Source of the DNA: Candidatus Omnitrophota bacterium
GTDB lineage: Bacteria > Omnitrophota > Gorgyraeia > Duberdicusellales > 4484-171
Direction: 5' to 3'
NCBI GenBank assembly: GCA_023818995.1
Contig: JAMWDA010000021.1
Span: 1 to 13,922 of the forward strand
DNA length: 13,922 bases
The position numbers were made by a program, and so were the translations under genes. The notes beneath the pieces are model-generated. The model saw only the letters and a program-made list of their open reading frames with translations, made no database searches and was not told the DNA's origin. Below are positions 7,047 through 13,675 of the stretch, piece by piece; within the stretch, counting starts at the first letter, position 1, and every line of letters starts with the position of its first letter.

Positions 7047-8095
7047 ACAGAAGAATAAAACTTTGCTTAGAAAATATAGAAAAGAAGGGATACGATGGTT
7101 TTCTTGTCTCCAATCCTATCAATATAAGTTATCTCTCCGGTTTCCGTAACGCTGAAGGATTCCTACTATTAAATAAGGTAAAGCCTATATATTTCACCAA
7201 TTTTCTTTATAATTCTGAAGCTAAAAATATCGATATTTGGAAAACTAAATTATGTCCAAAGGATATTTTCAATTGTATAGTAGAAGAAATTTTTAGACTA
7301 AAATTAAAAAATGTTGCTTTTGAGTCTAAACATCTGACTTATTTAGAGTATAAAAAATTAAAAGAAGTTCTTATTAAGAAACATATAAATTTTTCTCCCT
7401 TATCTGATGTTATAGAAAATATCCGAGCTATAAAAGAAGAAAGTGAAATAATTCTTATAAATAAAGCTATTAAGATAAGCTTAGAAGGATTTAAATTTAT
7501 TGAAGAAATAGTTGTAGAAAAAATGACGGAGAAAGATTTACTTGTAGAATTGGAAAGATTTTTAAAAATAAAAGGTGATTATGACTTGGCTTTTTCACCC
7601 ATAATTGCTTTTGGCAAGAACACTTCCCTGCCTCACCATATCCCTGAAGAAACAAAATTGAAAAACAACAAATTATTTCTTGTAGATTTAGGGGCAAAAT
7701 ATCAACGATACTGCGCTGACTTGACAAGGGTATTTTTTTGGGGTAAAATGCCAAATTATTTAAAAAAAATATACGATATAATAAGAAAATCTAAAGATTT
7801 AGCGATAAGAAAAATAAAAGAAGGTGTAAGAGCTAAAGATGTAGATAAAACAGCGAGAGAATTTATTGAAAATAAAGGTTTTGGTAAATATTTTGGCCAT
7901 GGATTAGGACACGGGTTAGGTATGGCCGTTCACGAAGAACCGTACCTTAATCCTCATAGTAAAACAATACTCAAAGAGGGTATGGTTATAACTATAGAAC
8001 CAGCTGTTTATATTCCCGGCAAGTTTGGAATTAGATTAGAAGATATAGTTTTGGTAAAATCAAACAAAGGAGAAACCCTGAGTAATGAATATTAA
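7043..8095 (+). CDS. M24 family Xaa-Pro peptidase
   Basis: A metallopeptidase of the pita-bread fold that removes an N-terminal residue before proline, or splits Xaa-Pro dipeptides. Of its 350 residues, the first ~125 form the creatinase-like N-terminal domain (NPINISYLSGF near 24-34). The catalytic domain follows. Metal ligands are D215 (DLGA), D226 (DLTR), H290 (FGHGLGHGLG), E319 (IEPAVY) and E333 (RLEDI), with H297 in VHEEP, so the site is complete. The GTG start overlaps the aroQ stop as GTGA. The C-terminus ends at SNEY, slightly shorter than many relatives, which continue into a short final strand. Whether it acts as aminopeptidase P (PepP) or prolidase (PepQ) cannot be told from sequence alone. 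Confidence 0.94.
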   Translation: MNRRIKLCLENIEKKGYDGFLVSNPINISYLSGFRNAEGFLLLNKVKPIYFTNFLYNSEAKNIDIWKTKLCPKDIFNCIVEEIFRLKLKNVAFESKHLTYLEYKKLKEVLIKKHINFSPLSDVIENIRAIKEESEIILINKAIKISLEGFKFIEEIVVEKMTEKDLLVELERFLKIKGDYDLAFSPIIAFGKNTSLPHHIPEETKLKNNKLFLVDLGAKYQRYCADLTRVFFWGKMPNYLKKIYDIIRKSKDLAIRKIKEGVRAKDVDKTAREFIENKGFGKYFGHGLGHGLGMAVHEEPYLNPHSKTILKEGMVITIEPAVYIPGKFGIRLEDIVLVKSNKGETLSNEY

Positions 8096-8167
8096 TAAAA
8101 TTTTAGTATTTAAAATAGTTGAAGATTTATTCGCATAATTCATGAATAAAATAAAAAGGTAGGTATT

Positions 8168-8596
8168 ATGGAAATTAAAAATTTAAAAGAGTTAATTGAA
8201 TTTATGAACGAAAACAACTTGTGTGAATTGGAAATAGAAGAGGAAGGTAAAAGAATAAAATTAAAAAAATTCTCTCAGGAATCCCTGCCACTTATAAAAG
8301 AGAGCGTAGTAAATAAATCCGTAGAGAAAGTAGAGAAAGAAGAGAGAAAGTCCGAGTATATAGAGATTAAATCTCCTATGGTAGGGACATTCTATAGATC
8401 TCCCTCTCCTGGTGCTAAACCTTACGTAGATATTGGAGATGAAGTAAAACCAGGAGATATTGTTTGTATAATTGAAGCAATGAAATTAATGAATGAAATA
8501 AAATCGGAAGTTGGTGGAATAGTTGCCGAAATATTAGTAAACAACGCTGAACCAGTAGAATACGGACAAACTCTCTTCTTAATTAAACCATTATAA
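8168..8596 (+). CDS. accB: Biotin carboxyl carrier protein of acetyl-CoA carboxylase
   Basis: This 142-residue protein has a short N-terminal domain (about 1-35, [13 protein letters not shown]), a charged flexible linker rich in Lys, Glu and Val (about 36-63), and a biotinyl domain (about 64-142). The biotin attachment site is Lys106 in EAMKLMNE, and [15 protein letters not shown] (69-83) marks the canonical start of the domain. It carries carboxybiotin from biotin carboxylase to the carboxyltransferase, the first step of fatty acid synthesis. The ribosome site is AAGGTAGG just before the ATG. A 72-base gap separates it from the peptidase gene; many bacteria have efp (elongation factor P) at that position, but it is absent here. 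accC begins 4 bases downstream. accA and accD are not in the window. Confidence 0.96.
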   Translation: MEIKNLKELIEFMNENNLCELEIEEEGKRIKLKKFSQESLPLIKESVVNKSVEKVEKEERKSEYIEIKSPMVGTFYRSPSPGAKPYVDIGDEVKPGDIVCIIEAMKLMNEIKSEVGGIVAEILVNNAEPVEYGQTLFLIKPL

Positions 8597-8600
8597 AAAT

Positions 8601-9956
8601 ATGTTTTCTAAAATTCTTATAGCTAATAGAGGAGAAATAGCCATAAGAATAATTAGAGCCTGTAAAGAGTTGGGAATTAAGACTGTTGCTATTTTCTCTG
8701 AAGTAGATAAGAACTCATTACATGTAGAACTCGCCGATGAAGCTATATGTATTGGTAAATCATCTCCTCAAGATAGTTATCTCAATATTTCTAGTATAAT
8801 AAGTGCTGCGGAAGTAACTGATAGCGATGCTATACATCCGGGATATGGATTCTTAGCAGAAAATCCCCACTTTGCTGAAATATGCGACTCCTGTGGTATA
8901 AAATTCATCGGTCCAAGTGTAGAAAATATCATACTTATGGGAGATAAAATAAAGGCAAAGGAATCTATGAAAAAAGCTGGATTACCATTGATCCCCGGTA
9001 GTAAAGGAGGAATCAATTCTAAAGAAGATATTTTACAATTAGCAAAAAAATTAGGTTATCCTATAATTATCAAAGCAAAAGCTGGTGGAGGAGGAAGAGG
9101 TATGCGTGTTTGCCATAACGATGTTAGACTAATCAGCTCGCTTATGACCGCTCAATCAGAAGCGAAAATATCTTTTGGTGACCCTGAGATATATTTAAAA
9201 AAATATCTTAATAATCCTCGGCATATAGAAATACAAATTTTAGCTGATAATTACGGTAACATTATCCATTTAGGAGAAAGAGATTGTAGTATTCAAAGAA
9301 GACATCAAAAACTAATTGAAGAGACACCATCTCCTGCTGTAGATGCAAAATTAAGAAAAAAAATAGGGGAACTGGCAGTTAAGGGTGCTCGTTATATAAA
9401 CTATACTAATGTAGGAACAATGGAGTTTCTTCTCGATGAAAAAGGTAATTTTTACTTTATGGAAATGAATACAAGGATACAAGTTGAACATCCTATAACT
9501 GAGGAAAGCACAGATATAGATATTGTAAAATATCAAATAATGCTTGCTGCCGGAGAAAAACTAAAATTAAAGCAGGATGATGTAAGGTTTAATAATGTAG
9601 CTATTGAATGTAGAATAAATGCTGAGGACCCTAATAAAAATTTTACCCCTTCACCCGGACAAATAGAATTCTACTATCAACCAGGAGGAAAAGATATAAG
9701 GGTAGATACACATATATATTCAGGATACCTAATCCCTCCTTATTACGATTCTCTATTGGCAAAGATAATAGCTAAAGGAGAAAATCGTTTAGAAGCATTA
9801 AAAAAGATGGATAGAGCTTTAGATGAATTCATAATAGAACCCATAAAAACAACCGCTCCTTTTTGTAAAAAAATTATAAATGATCCTGATTTTAAAAAAG
9901 GAAAATACCATACAGGTTTCTTAAAAAAATTCTTAGAAGAAGAAAATTTAGGTTAA
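8601..9956 (+). CDS. accC: Biotin carboxylase subunit of acetyl-CoA carboxylase
   Basis: ATP-dependent carboxylation of biotin on AccB. The 451-residue protein has the length of bacterial AccC. The biotin carboxylase N-terminal domain starts at FSKILIANRGEIA. The ATP-grasp part shows the glycine-rich loop AGGGGRGM (161-168), HIEIQ, GERDCSIQRRHQK, and the catalytic set E288, N290, R292 (MEMNTRIQVEHP) and R338 (IECRINAEDP), at the same numbering as the E. coli enzyme. No lid residues appear to be missing. The start has no clear Shine-Dalgarno and follows the accB stop by 4 bases, consistent with re-initiation and equimolar production. Without a C-terminal carrier or carboxyltransferase domain, it is an AccC subunit rather than a fused pyruvate or propionyl-CoA carboxylase chain, although supply to another carboxyltransferase cannot be excluded. 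Confidence 0.97.
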   Translation: MFSKILIANRGEIAIRIIRACKELGIKTVAIFSEVDKNSLHVELADEAICIGKSSPQDSYLNISSIISAAEVTDSDAIHPGYGFLAENPHFAEICDSCGIKFIGPSVENIILMGDKIKAKESMKKAGLPLIPGSKGGINSKEDILQLAKKLGYPIIIKAKAGGGGRGMRVCHNDVRLISSLMTAQSEAKISFGDPEIYLKKYLNNPRHIEIQILADNYGNIIHLGERDCSIQRRHQKLIEETPSPAVDAKLRKKIGELAVKGARYINYTNVGTMEFLLDEKGNFYFMEMNTRIQVEHPITEESTDIDIVKYQIMLAAGEKLKLKQDDVRFNNVAIECRINAEDPNKNFTPSPGQIEFYYQPGGKDIRVDTHIYSGYLIPPYYDSLLAKIIAKGENRLEALKKMDRALDEFIIEPIKTTAPFCKKIINDPDFKKGKYHTGFLKKFLEEENLG

Positions 9957-9966
9957 ATTTTAAAAC

Positions 9967-9974
9967 GAGGAGGT
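9967..9974 (+). promoter_or_regulatory. Shine-Dalgarno site for the AmaP-like gene
   Basis: GAGGAGGT in the 22-base gap after accC, a few bases before the ATG at 9979. It fixes that start. Confidence 0.8.
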
Positions 9975-9978
9975 ATAA

Positions 9979-10551
9979 ATGAATGGAATAATAAATATAA
10001 TTATCTACTTAATTACACTCATCGTAGGTATAACCTTGGTAGTTATATCTTTGGGGATAATAGAACCAGAAACTATAACAAATTACCTTAAGAATGTTGT
10101 TTTAAGCGATATTTACTTAAGAATAGACATATTTCTTTTGGGCATACTTTTACTCTTTATAGTTTTAAGAGCCTTACAGATTATCTTTAATCATCTATTT
10201 AAAGAAAAGAAAATAACCGCGATAACTCAAAATGGAGAGGTTAGTATAACTTTAAAGGCTTTAGAAGACATTGTTAGAAAATGTTTGGAAAATGAAAATA
10301 TCTCTCAAACAAAAACAAGAATTATATCTGCGAAGAAAAAAATTGATGTAGAAGTTATACTATCTTTAAAATCAAAAACTAACCTTAGCGATTTCACTTA
10401 CGAGCTTCAAGAAAAAATAAAGAATGAACTTCAGGGAATATTGGGAACAGACAAAGAAATTAAAATTAAGATAGAAGTAAAAAAAATAAGTTTTCCTAAG
10501 GAAGAAACATTATCTTCTGAAGAAAAAGAAGGCCCTTTTAGATACTATTAA
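9979..10551 (+). CDS. AmaP-like membrane protein with Asp23-type domain
   Basis: A 190-residue protein with two hydrophobic segments (about 4-27 and 49-71), separated by a short loop and followed by a cytosolic or periplasmic domain. That domain begins NGEVSITLKALEDIVRK (85-101), the start of the Asp23/alkaline-shock fold, and continues with alternating beta and amphipathic helix (IDVEVILSL at 122-130). In Firmicutes, AmaP anchors the abundant Asp23 protein to the membrane, and an Asp23-type gene commonly follows accBC. Here the membrane-anchored form takes that place and no separate Asp23 gene is present in the window. The function in diderms is not known. The C-terminal tail (about 172-190) is acidic and low in complexity. 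The family assignment is moderately secure. Confidence 0.72.
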   Translation: MNGIINIIIYLITLIVGITLVVISLGIIEPETITNYLKNVVLSDIYLRIDIFLLGILLLFIVLRALQIIFNHLFKEKKITAITQNGEVSITLKALEDIVRKCLENENISQTKTRIISAKKKIDVEVILSLKSKTNLSDFTYELQEKIKNELQGILGTDKEIKIKIEVKKISFPKEETLSSEEKEGPFRYY

Positions 10552-10560
10552 AATAGCCTT
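10529..10560 (+). other. Possible RNA hairpin over the AmaP-like stop and gap before pfk
   Basis: AAGGC (10529-10533) pairs with GCCTT (10556-10560). After a 2x2 internal loop, TTTTAG (10536-10541) pairs with TATTAAAA-side bases 10548-10553 (last pair G-T), leaving a 6-base loop. No U-run follows, so it is not a standard terminator; it could modulate pfk translation or be chance in AT-rich DNA. Confidence 0.25.
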
Positions 10561-10565
10561 AAAAG

Positions 10566-10572
10566 AAGGAGG
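10566..10572 (+). promoter_or_regulatory. Shine-Dalgarno site for pfk
   Basis: AAGGAGG, four bases before the ATG at 10577. It fixes the pfk start, just before the glycine-rich NIGILTGGGDCPG motif that opens phosphofructokinases. Confidence 0.8.
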
Positions 10573-10576
10573 ATGT

Positions 10577-11602
10577 ATGAATATAGGTATTCTTACCGGT
10601 GGAGGTGACTGTCCAGGATTAAATTCTGTAATAAGAGCAGTTGTAAGAAAAGCTATACAGGAAAATCACAAAGTTATAGGTTTCCGTTATGGTTGGAAAG
10701 GAATATTAGAGAAAGATTTTATTAATTTAGATTTATTTTCCATATCAGGGATCCTTCCTAAAGGAGGAACAATCTTAGGTACTTCGCGAACTAACCCTTA
10801 TAAGAAAGAAAATGGCCCAGATATTATTAAAAATAACTGTAAAGAATTGGCGATAGATGCCATTGTAGCTATTGGAGGAGAAGATACTTTAGGAGTAGCT
10901 CAAAAATTATACCAAGAAGGTTTAAATATAGTAGGTGTTCCTAAAACTATAGATAATGACCTATCAGCTACAGATTTTACTTTTGGGTTTGACACAGCAG
11001 TAAATATAGTAATGGAATGTATAGATAGACTGCATACCACGGCGGAATCTCATAATCGTATAATGGTAGTAGAAGTAATGGGTAGACATGCCGGTTGGAT
11101 TGCCACTTACGCTGGTATAGCAGGAGGAGCAGACTATATTCTTATTCCCGAAATACCTATAGATATAGAAGAAGTTTGTTTATCCATTCAACAGAGACAT
11201 AAAATGGGAAAAAAATTCTCTATAATTGTAGTAGCTGAAGGTGCTATTTTTAAGGATAAAGATATTTACGTTCAAGATAAAGGTTTAGATGAATTTGGCC
11301 ATGTGCGTTTAGGTGGCATAGGTAATATAATAAGTAAAATTATAGAAGAAAAAACAGGTTTTGAGACGAGAGTAACTGTCTTAGGACACATACAAAGAGG
11401 TGGCTCACCTACAGCTTTTGATAGGGTTCTTGGCACAAGATTTGGAGTTAAAGCATTTGAATTGATTAAAGAAAAAAAATTTGGGAGGATGGTCGCTCTT
11501 AAAGGAATAGAGATTATCGATGTTCCTTTAAAAGATGCTACGGAAAAACTAAAAACGGTTGATTTAAAATTATATGAAATAGCAAAGATATTCTTTGGAT
11601 AA
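10577..11602 (+). CDS. 6-phosphofructokinase, predicted PPi-dependent (mixed-substrate group)
   Basis: Phosphorylates fructose 6-phosphate to fructose 1,6-bisphosphate. The 341-residue protein has TGGGDCPG (7-14), GGEDT (100-104), PKTIDND (122-128), TFGFDTAV (135-142), HTTAESH, EVMGRHAGW (166-174) and PEIP. The donor-discriminating position equivalent to Gly104 of E. coli PfkA is Asp103 here, and the preceding residue is Glu102. The residue before TIDND is Lys123 rather than Gly. In PFKA-family enzymes, Asp plus Lys at these positions goes with pyrophosphate use, so I predict a reversible PPi-dependent enzyme that could also serve gluconeogenesis. The overall sequence resembles the actinobacterial-type mixed-substrate group. 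Its stop and the gmhA start share one base (TAATG), so the two are coupled. PPi-PFKs of some bacteria also accept sedoheptulose 7-phosphate, the GmhA substrate. Confidence 0.92.
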   Translation: MNIGILTGGGDCPGLNSVIRAVVRKAIQENHKVIGFRYGWKGILEKDFINLDLFSISGILPKGGTILGTSRTNPYKKENGPDIIKNNCKELAIDAIVAIGGEDTLGVAQKLYQEGLNIVGVPKTIDNDLSATDFTFGFDTAVNIVMECIDRLHTTAESHNRIMVVEVMGRHAGWIATYAGIAGGADYILIPEIPIDIEEVCLSIQQRHKMGKKFSIIVVAEGAIFKDKDIYVQDKGLDEFGHVRLGGIGNIISKIIEEKTGFETRVTVLGHIQRGGSPTAFDRVLGTRFGVKAFELIKEKKFGRMVALKGIEIIDVPLKDATEKLKTVDLKLYEIAKIFFG

Positions 11603-12168
11603 TGGAAAATATTATTATAAACGCTATAAATAGGCACAAAGAAAGTATTAAATTTGTTGAAGAGAATATTGCGATATTAAATGATATCAGCTTAAAGTGT
11701 ATAGAGACCATAAAGAATAAGGGTAAAATTATCTTTATGGGTAACGGTGGCAGTGCTGCTGATGCCCAACATTTAGCTGCTGAGTTTATAGGCAGATTTA
11801 AAAAAAAACGTCAGCCTCTTCCCGCCATAGCTCTCAGTTCAAATATACCTGTTATCACAGCTATAGGTAACGATTTTGGTTACGAAGAAATATTTTCTTA
11901 TCAAATAGAAGCATTAGCCCAAATAAAAGATCTTGTTTTTGCTATCTCTACATCGGGCAAATCAAAAAATTTAATAAAGGGGATATTAAAAGCTAAAGAT
12001 AAAGGAACTTATACTATAGGTCTATTAGGTAAAGATGGAGGAGAACTTAAAAACTTAGTAGATACATCATTAATTATACCTATTGAAGATACCGCTCGTA
12101 TCCAGGAAATGCATATACTTATCGGCCATATAATATGCCAAATAGTAGAAGAAAAGCTATTTCAATGA
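11602..12168 (+). CDS. gmhA: D-sedoheptulose 7-phosphate isomerase
   Basis: Converts sedoheptulose 7-phosphate to D-glycero-D-manno-heptose 7-phosphate, the first step of ADP-heptose synthesis for the LPS inner core. This SIS-domain protein of 188 residues matches the family length. The phosphate-binding FMGNGGSAADAQHLAAEF (45-62) carries zinc-ligand candidates H57 and E61. STSGKS (116-121) is the second phosphate loop, and Q168, with H176 in HILIGH, completes the active site. A DFGYEE motif (91-96) follows AIGND. The start overlaps the pfk stop by one base. GmhA usually works as a tetramer. The next gene supplies a later step. The bifunctional kinase half (hldE N-terminal domain) and the GmhB phosphatase are not in the window. 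Confidence 0.95.
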   Translation: MENIIINAINRHKESIKFVEENIAILNDISLKCIETIKNKGKIIFMGNGGSAADAQHLAAEFIGRFKKKRQPLPAIALSSNIPVITAIGNDFGYEEIFSYQIEALAQIKDLVFAISTSGKSKNLIKGILKAKDKGTYTIGLLGKDGGELKNLVDTSLIIPIEDTARIQEMHILIGHIICQIVEEKLFQ

Positions 12169-12650
12169 ATAAAAAAATTAAGAGTATAAAAGAATTAAAA
12201 AATATTGTAAAAAACTTAAAAAGTAAAGGGAATAAATTGGTATTCACTAACGGATGTTTTGATTTAATTCATCCTGGTCACATTAAAATTTTAAAAGAAG
12301 CAAAGAAACAAGGAGATATTCTTATAGTAGGTATAAATTCGGACAGTTCTATAAAAAGAATAAAAGGTAATCTACGTCCAATACTTAAACAAAATGCTCG
12401 TGTAGAAATTATATCATCTATAGAGTATGTTGACTACGTAACCGTTTTTGATGAACCTACTCCTTATAGAGCCATAAAAACATTAAAACCGCATATTCTG
12501 GTAAAAGGAGGAGATTGGTATGATAAAAAGGTAGTAGGTAAAACACTCGTAGATAAAGTGTATTTTGTAAAACTATTAAAAGGCTACTCCTCTACAAAAC
12601 TTATTGAAAAAATATTAAATAAATATGGTAAACAAAACAAAACAAACTAA
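12165..12650 (+). CDS. D-glycero-beta-D-manno-heptose 1-phosphate adenylyltransferase
   Basis: Transfers AMP from ATP to heptose 1-phosphate to give ADP-heptose. The 161-residue protein is the stand-alone equivalent of the C-terminal domain of E. coli HldE (RfaE2). It is a nucleotidyltransferase of the cytidylyltransferase fold with FTNGCFDLIHPGH (HxGH motif at 36-39), GINSD (57-61), RPI, VKGGDW (113-118) and GYSSTKLIEKI (140-150). I chose ATG 12165 because it overlaps the gmhA stop as ATGA and begins directly before the domain. An in-frame ATG at 12135 would add ten residues from within gmhA and is less likely. With gmhA it indicates an LPS-like outer membrane. The end overlaps the ThiD2 gene by 26 bases. 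Confidence 0.94.
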   Translation: MNKKIKSIKELKNIVKNLKSKGNKLVFTNGCFDLIHPGHIKILKEAKKQGDILIVGINSDSSIKRIKGNLRPILKQNARVEIISSIEYVDYVTVFDEPTPYRAIKTLKPHILVKGGDWYDKKVVGKTLVDKVYFVKLLKGYSSTKLIEKILNKYGKQNKTN

Positions 12651-13077
12651 GAATGATAAAAAGCTCCTTAGAGTAATAGATGTTAATTTCAATCGTTCTA
12701 AGGAGGGATTACGTGTTGTAGAAGATGCATTTAGATTTGTTATTGAAAATAGAATATTGAGTGAAAAACTAAAAGAGATAAGACATAGCCTTGATCATAT
12801 AATTGAAGATAGAAATTTAATTAAAAAACTTCTAACTTCACGCGATACAAAAAGTGATTTTGGAAAAGAAATAAATAATATAGAGCTTAACCGTAAAAAT
12901 TTATTTGATATAATCTATGTAAATTTTCAACGAACAAAAGAATCACTAAGGGTACTAGAGGAGTTATTCAAAATAGTAGATAAGAGGAAAGTTGCAACAG
13001 TTAAAAAATTAAGATATGAAATATACGATATTGAAAAAGAATCTTTTAAAGAAATCTCTTCTTTATATAATTCTTGA
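12625..13077 (+). CDS. ThiD2 domain protein (N-terminal part of ThiD2-ThiE)
   Basis: Matches the ThiD2 domain that in many bacteria (for example cyanobacteria) forms the N-terminal half of a ~340-residue ThiD2-ThiE thiamine phosphate synthase. Here it is a separate 150-residue frame. Two similar helical segments are visible, NFNRSKEGLRVVEDAFRFV (21-39) and NFQRTKESLRVLEELFKIV (100-118), suggesting an internal duplication. The conserved RDT...D.G (73-80) lies between them. ThiD2 has been proposed to phosphorylate hydroxymethylpyrimidine phosphate or assist ThiE; I treat this as tentative. The last ~10 residues (after ESFK) lose family character and end in TGA, while the following ThiE continues in the +1 frame, so a frameshift is possible. 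The start is inside the heptose gene, with no visible Shine-Dalgarno. Confidence 0.82.
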   Translation: MVNKTKQTKNDKKLLRVIDVNFNRSKEGLRVVEDAFRFVIENRILSEKLKEIRHSLDHIIEDRNLIKKLLTSRDTKSDFGKEINNIELNRKNLFDIIYVNFQRTKESLRVLEELFKIVDKRKVATVKKLRYEIYDIEKESFKEISSLYNS

Positions 13078-13675
13078 TAAAGAAGTTATTGATAGATACT
13101 GTCTTGATATTTTTGATTTAGCTACCAAAATAAGTAAAAGTGGTGCAGATATTATACAATTTAGATTTAAAAATATCTCCGATAGATTAACTCTCGCTAT
13201 CTCTCAAAAGTTGTCTCGGATAACTCGTAAATATAAAAAGATATTCATTGTAAATGACCGTGTAGATATTGCCTATCTATCAAACGCTGATGGGCTTCAT
13301 TTAGGAAAAGATGATATAGATGTCTCACAAGCAAGAAAAATTCTTGGTAAAGAAAAAATCATAGGTAAAACCGTTCATAGTAAAGAGGAACTCATTAGGT
13401 TTGCAAAAGAAGATACAGATTATTTAAGTATAGGCCCTGTATTTAAAACAGAAATAAAACAGGCCCTTAAACCTTTAGGAGCAATTAAATTAAAAAATTG
13501 GATAAAATTAATAAATAATAAACCTTTATTCGCTGTAGGAGGAATTAATTTAGATAATATAAATCCCCTTGTAAAAATAGGGATAAGTAAAGTATGTGTA
13601 TGTAGAGCGATAATCTTAAATGGGAATATCCCCACTGCTGTAAAAGAATTCAAACGATGTTTAAATCAAGTTTGA
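13016..13675 (+). CDS. thiE: Thiamine phosphate synthase
   Basis: Joins hydroxymethylpyrimidine pyrophosphate with thiazole phosphate to give thiamine monophosphate. A TIM-barrel protein with LLYIILD (15-21), IQFRFK (47-52; usually QLREK, so Q, R and K are kept but the Glu is Phe), FIVNDR (77-82), GLHLGKDD (93-100; usually HLGQ), GKTVHS, the SIGPVF segment (138-143), TEIK (145-148; usually TxTK) and AVGGI (173-177). The substitutions are tolerable but worth noting. The listed ATG lies 62 bases inside the ThiD2 gene, has no Shine-Dalgarno, and its first ~12 residues look like out-of-frame translation. The true protein may instead begin with the ThiD2 frame via a +1 shift near 13051, or from a non-ATG codon. 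The stop overlaps thiC by 19 bases. Confidence 0.88.
   Translation: MKYTILKKNLLKKSLLYIILDKEVIDRYCLDIFDLATKISKSGADIIQFRFKNISDRLTLAISQKLSRITRKYKKIFIVNDRVDIAYLSNADGLHLGKDDIDVSQARKILGKEKIIGKTVHSKEELIRFAKEDTDYLSIGPVFKTEIKQALKPLGAIKLKNWIKLINNKPLFAVGGINLDNINPLVKIGISKVCVCRAIILNGNIPTAVKEFKRCLNQV

Noticed and set aside
8085..8138. A 17-codon ATG frame after the peptidase gene's end
   Set aside because: No ribosome binding site and no recognisable peptide; in AT-rich DNA such short frames are expected by chance.
8096..8167. Possible promoter in the gap before accB (CATAAT-like box)
   Set aside because: No -35-like element at an acceptable distance; AT-rich gaps give such boxes by chance.
11272..11637. 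Minus-strand open frame opposite pfk and the start of gmhA
   Set aside because: Antisense shadow of conserved PFK motifs; no ribosome site or recognisable domain.
12135..12164. Upstream ATG start for the heptose adenylyltransferase
   Set aside because: The extra ten residues come from inside gmhA; ATG 12165 overlapping the gmhA stop as ATGA fits the coupling seen elsewhere and the domain boundary.
13044..13050. T-TTT-AAA run as a programmed -1 slippery site between ThiD2 and ThiE
   Set aside because: The required change is +1, and the heptamer in its reading frame does not permit good re-pairing of the A-site tRNA after a -1 slip.
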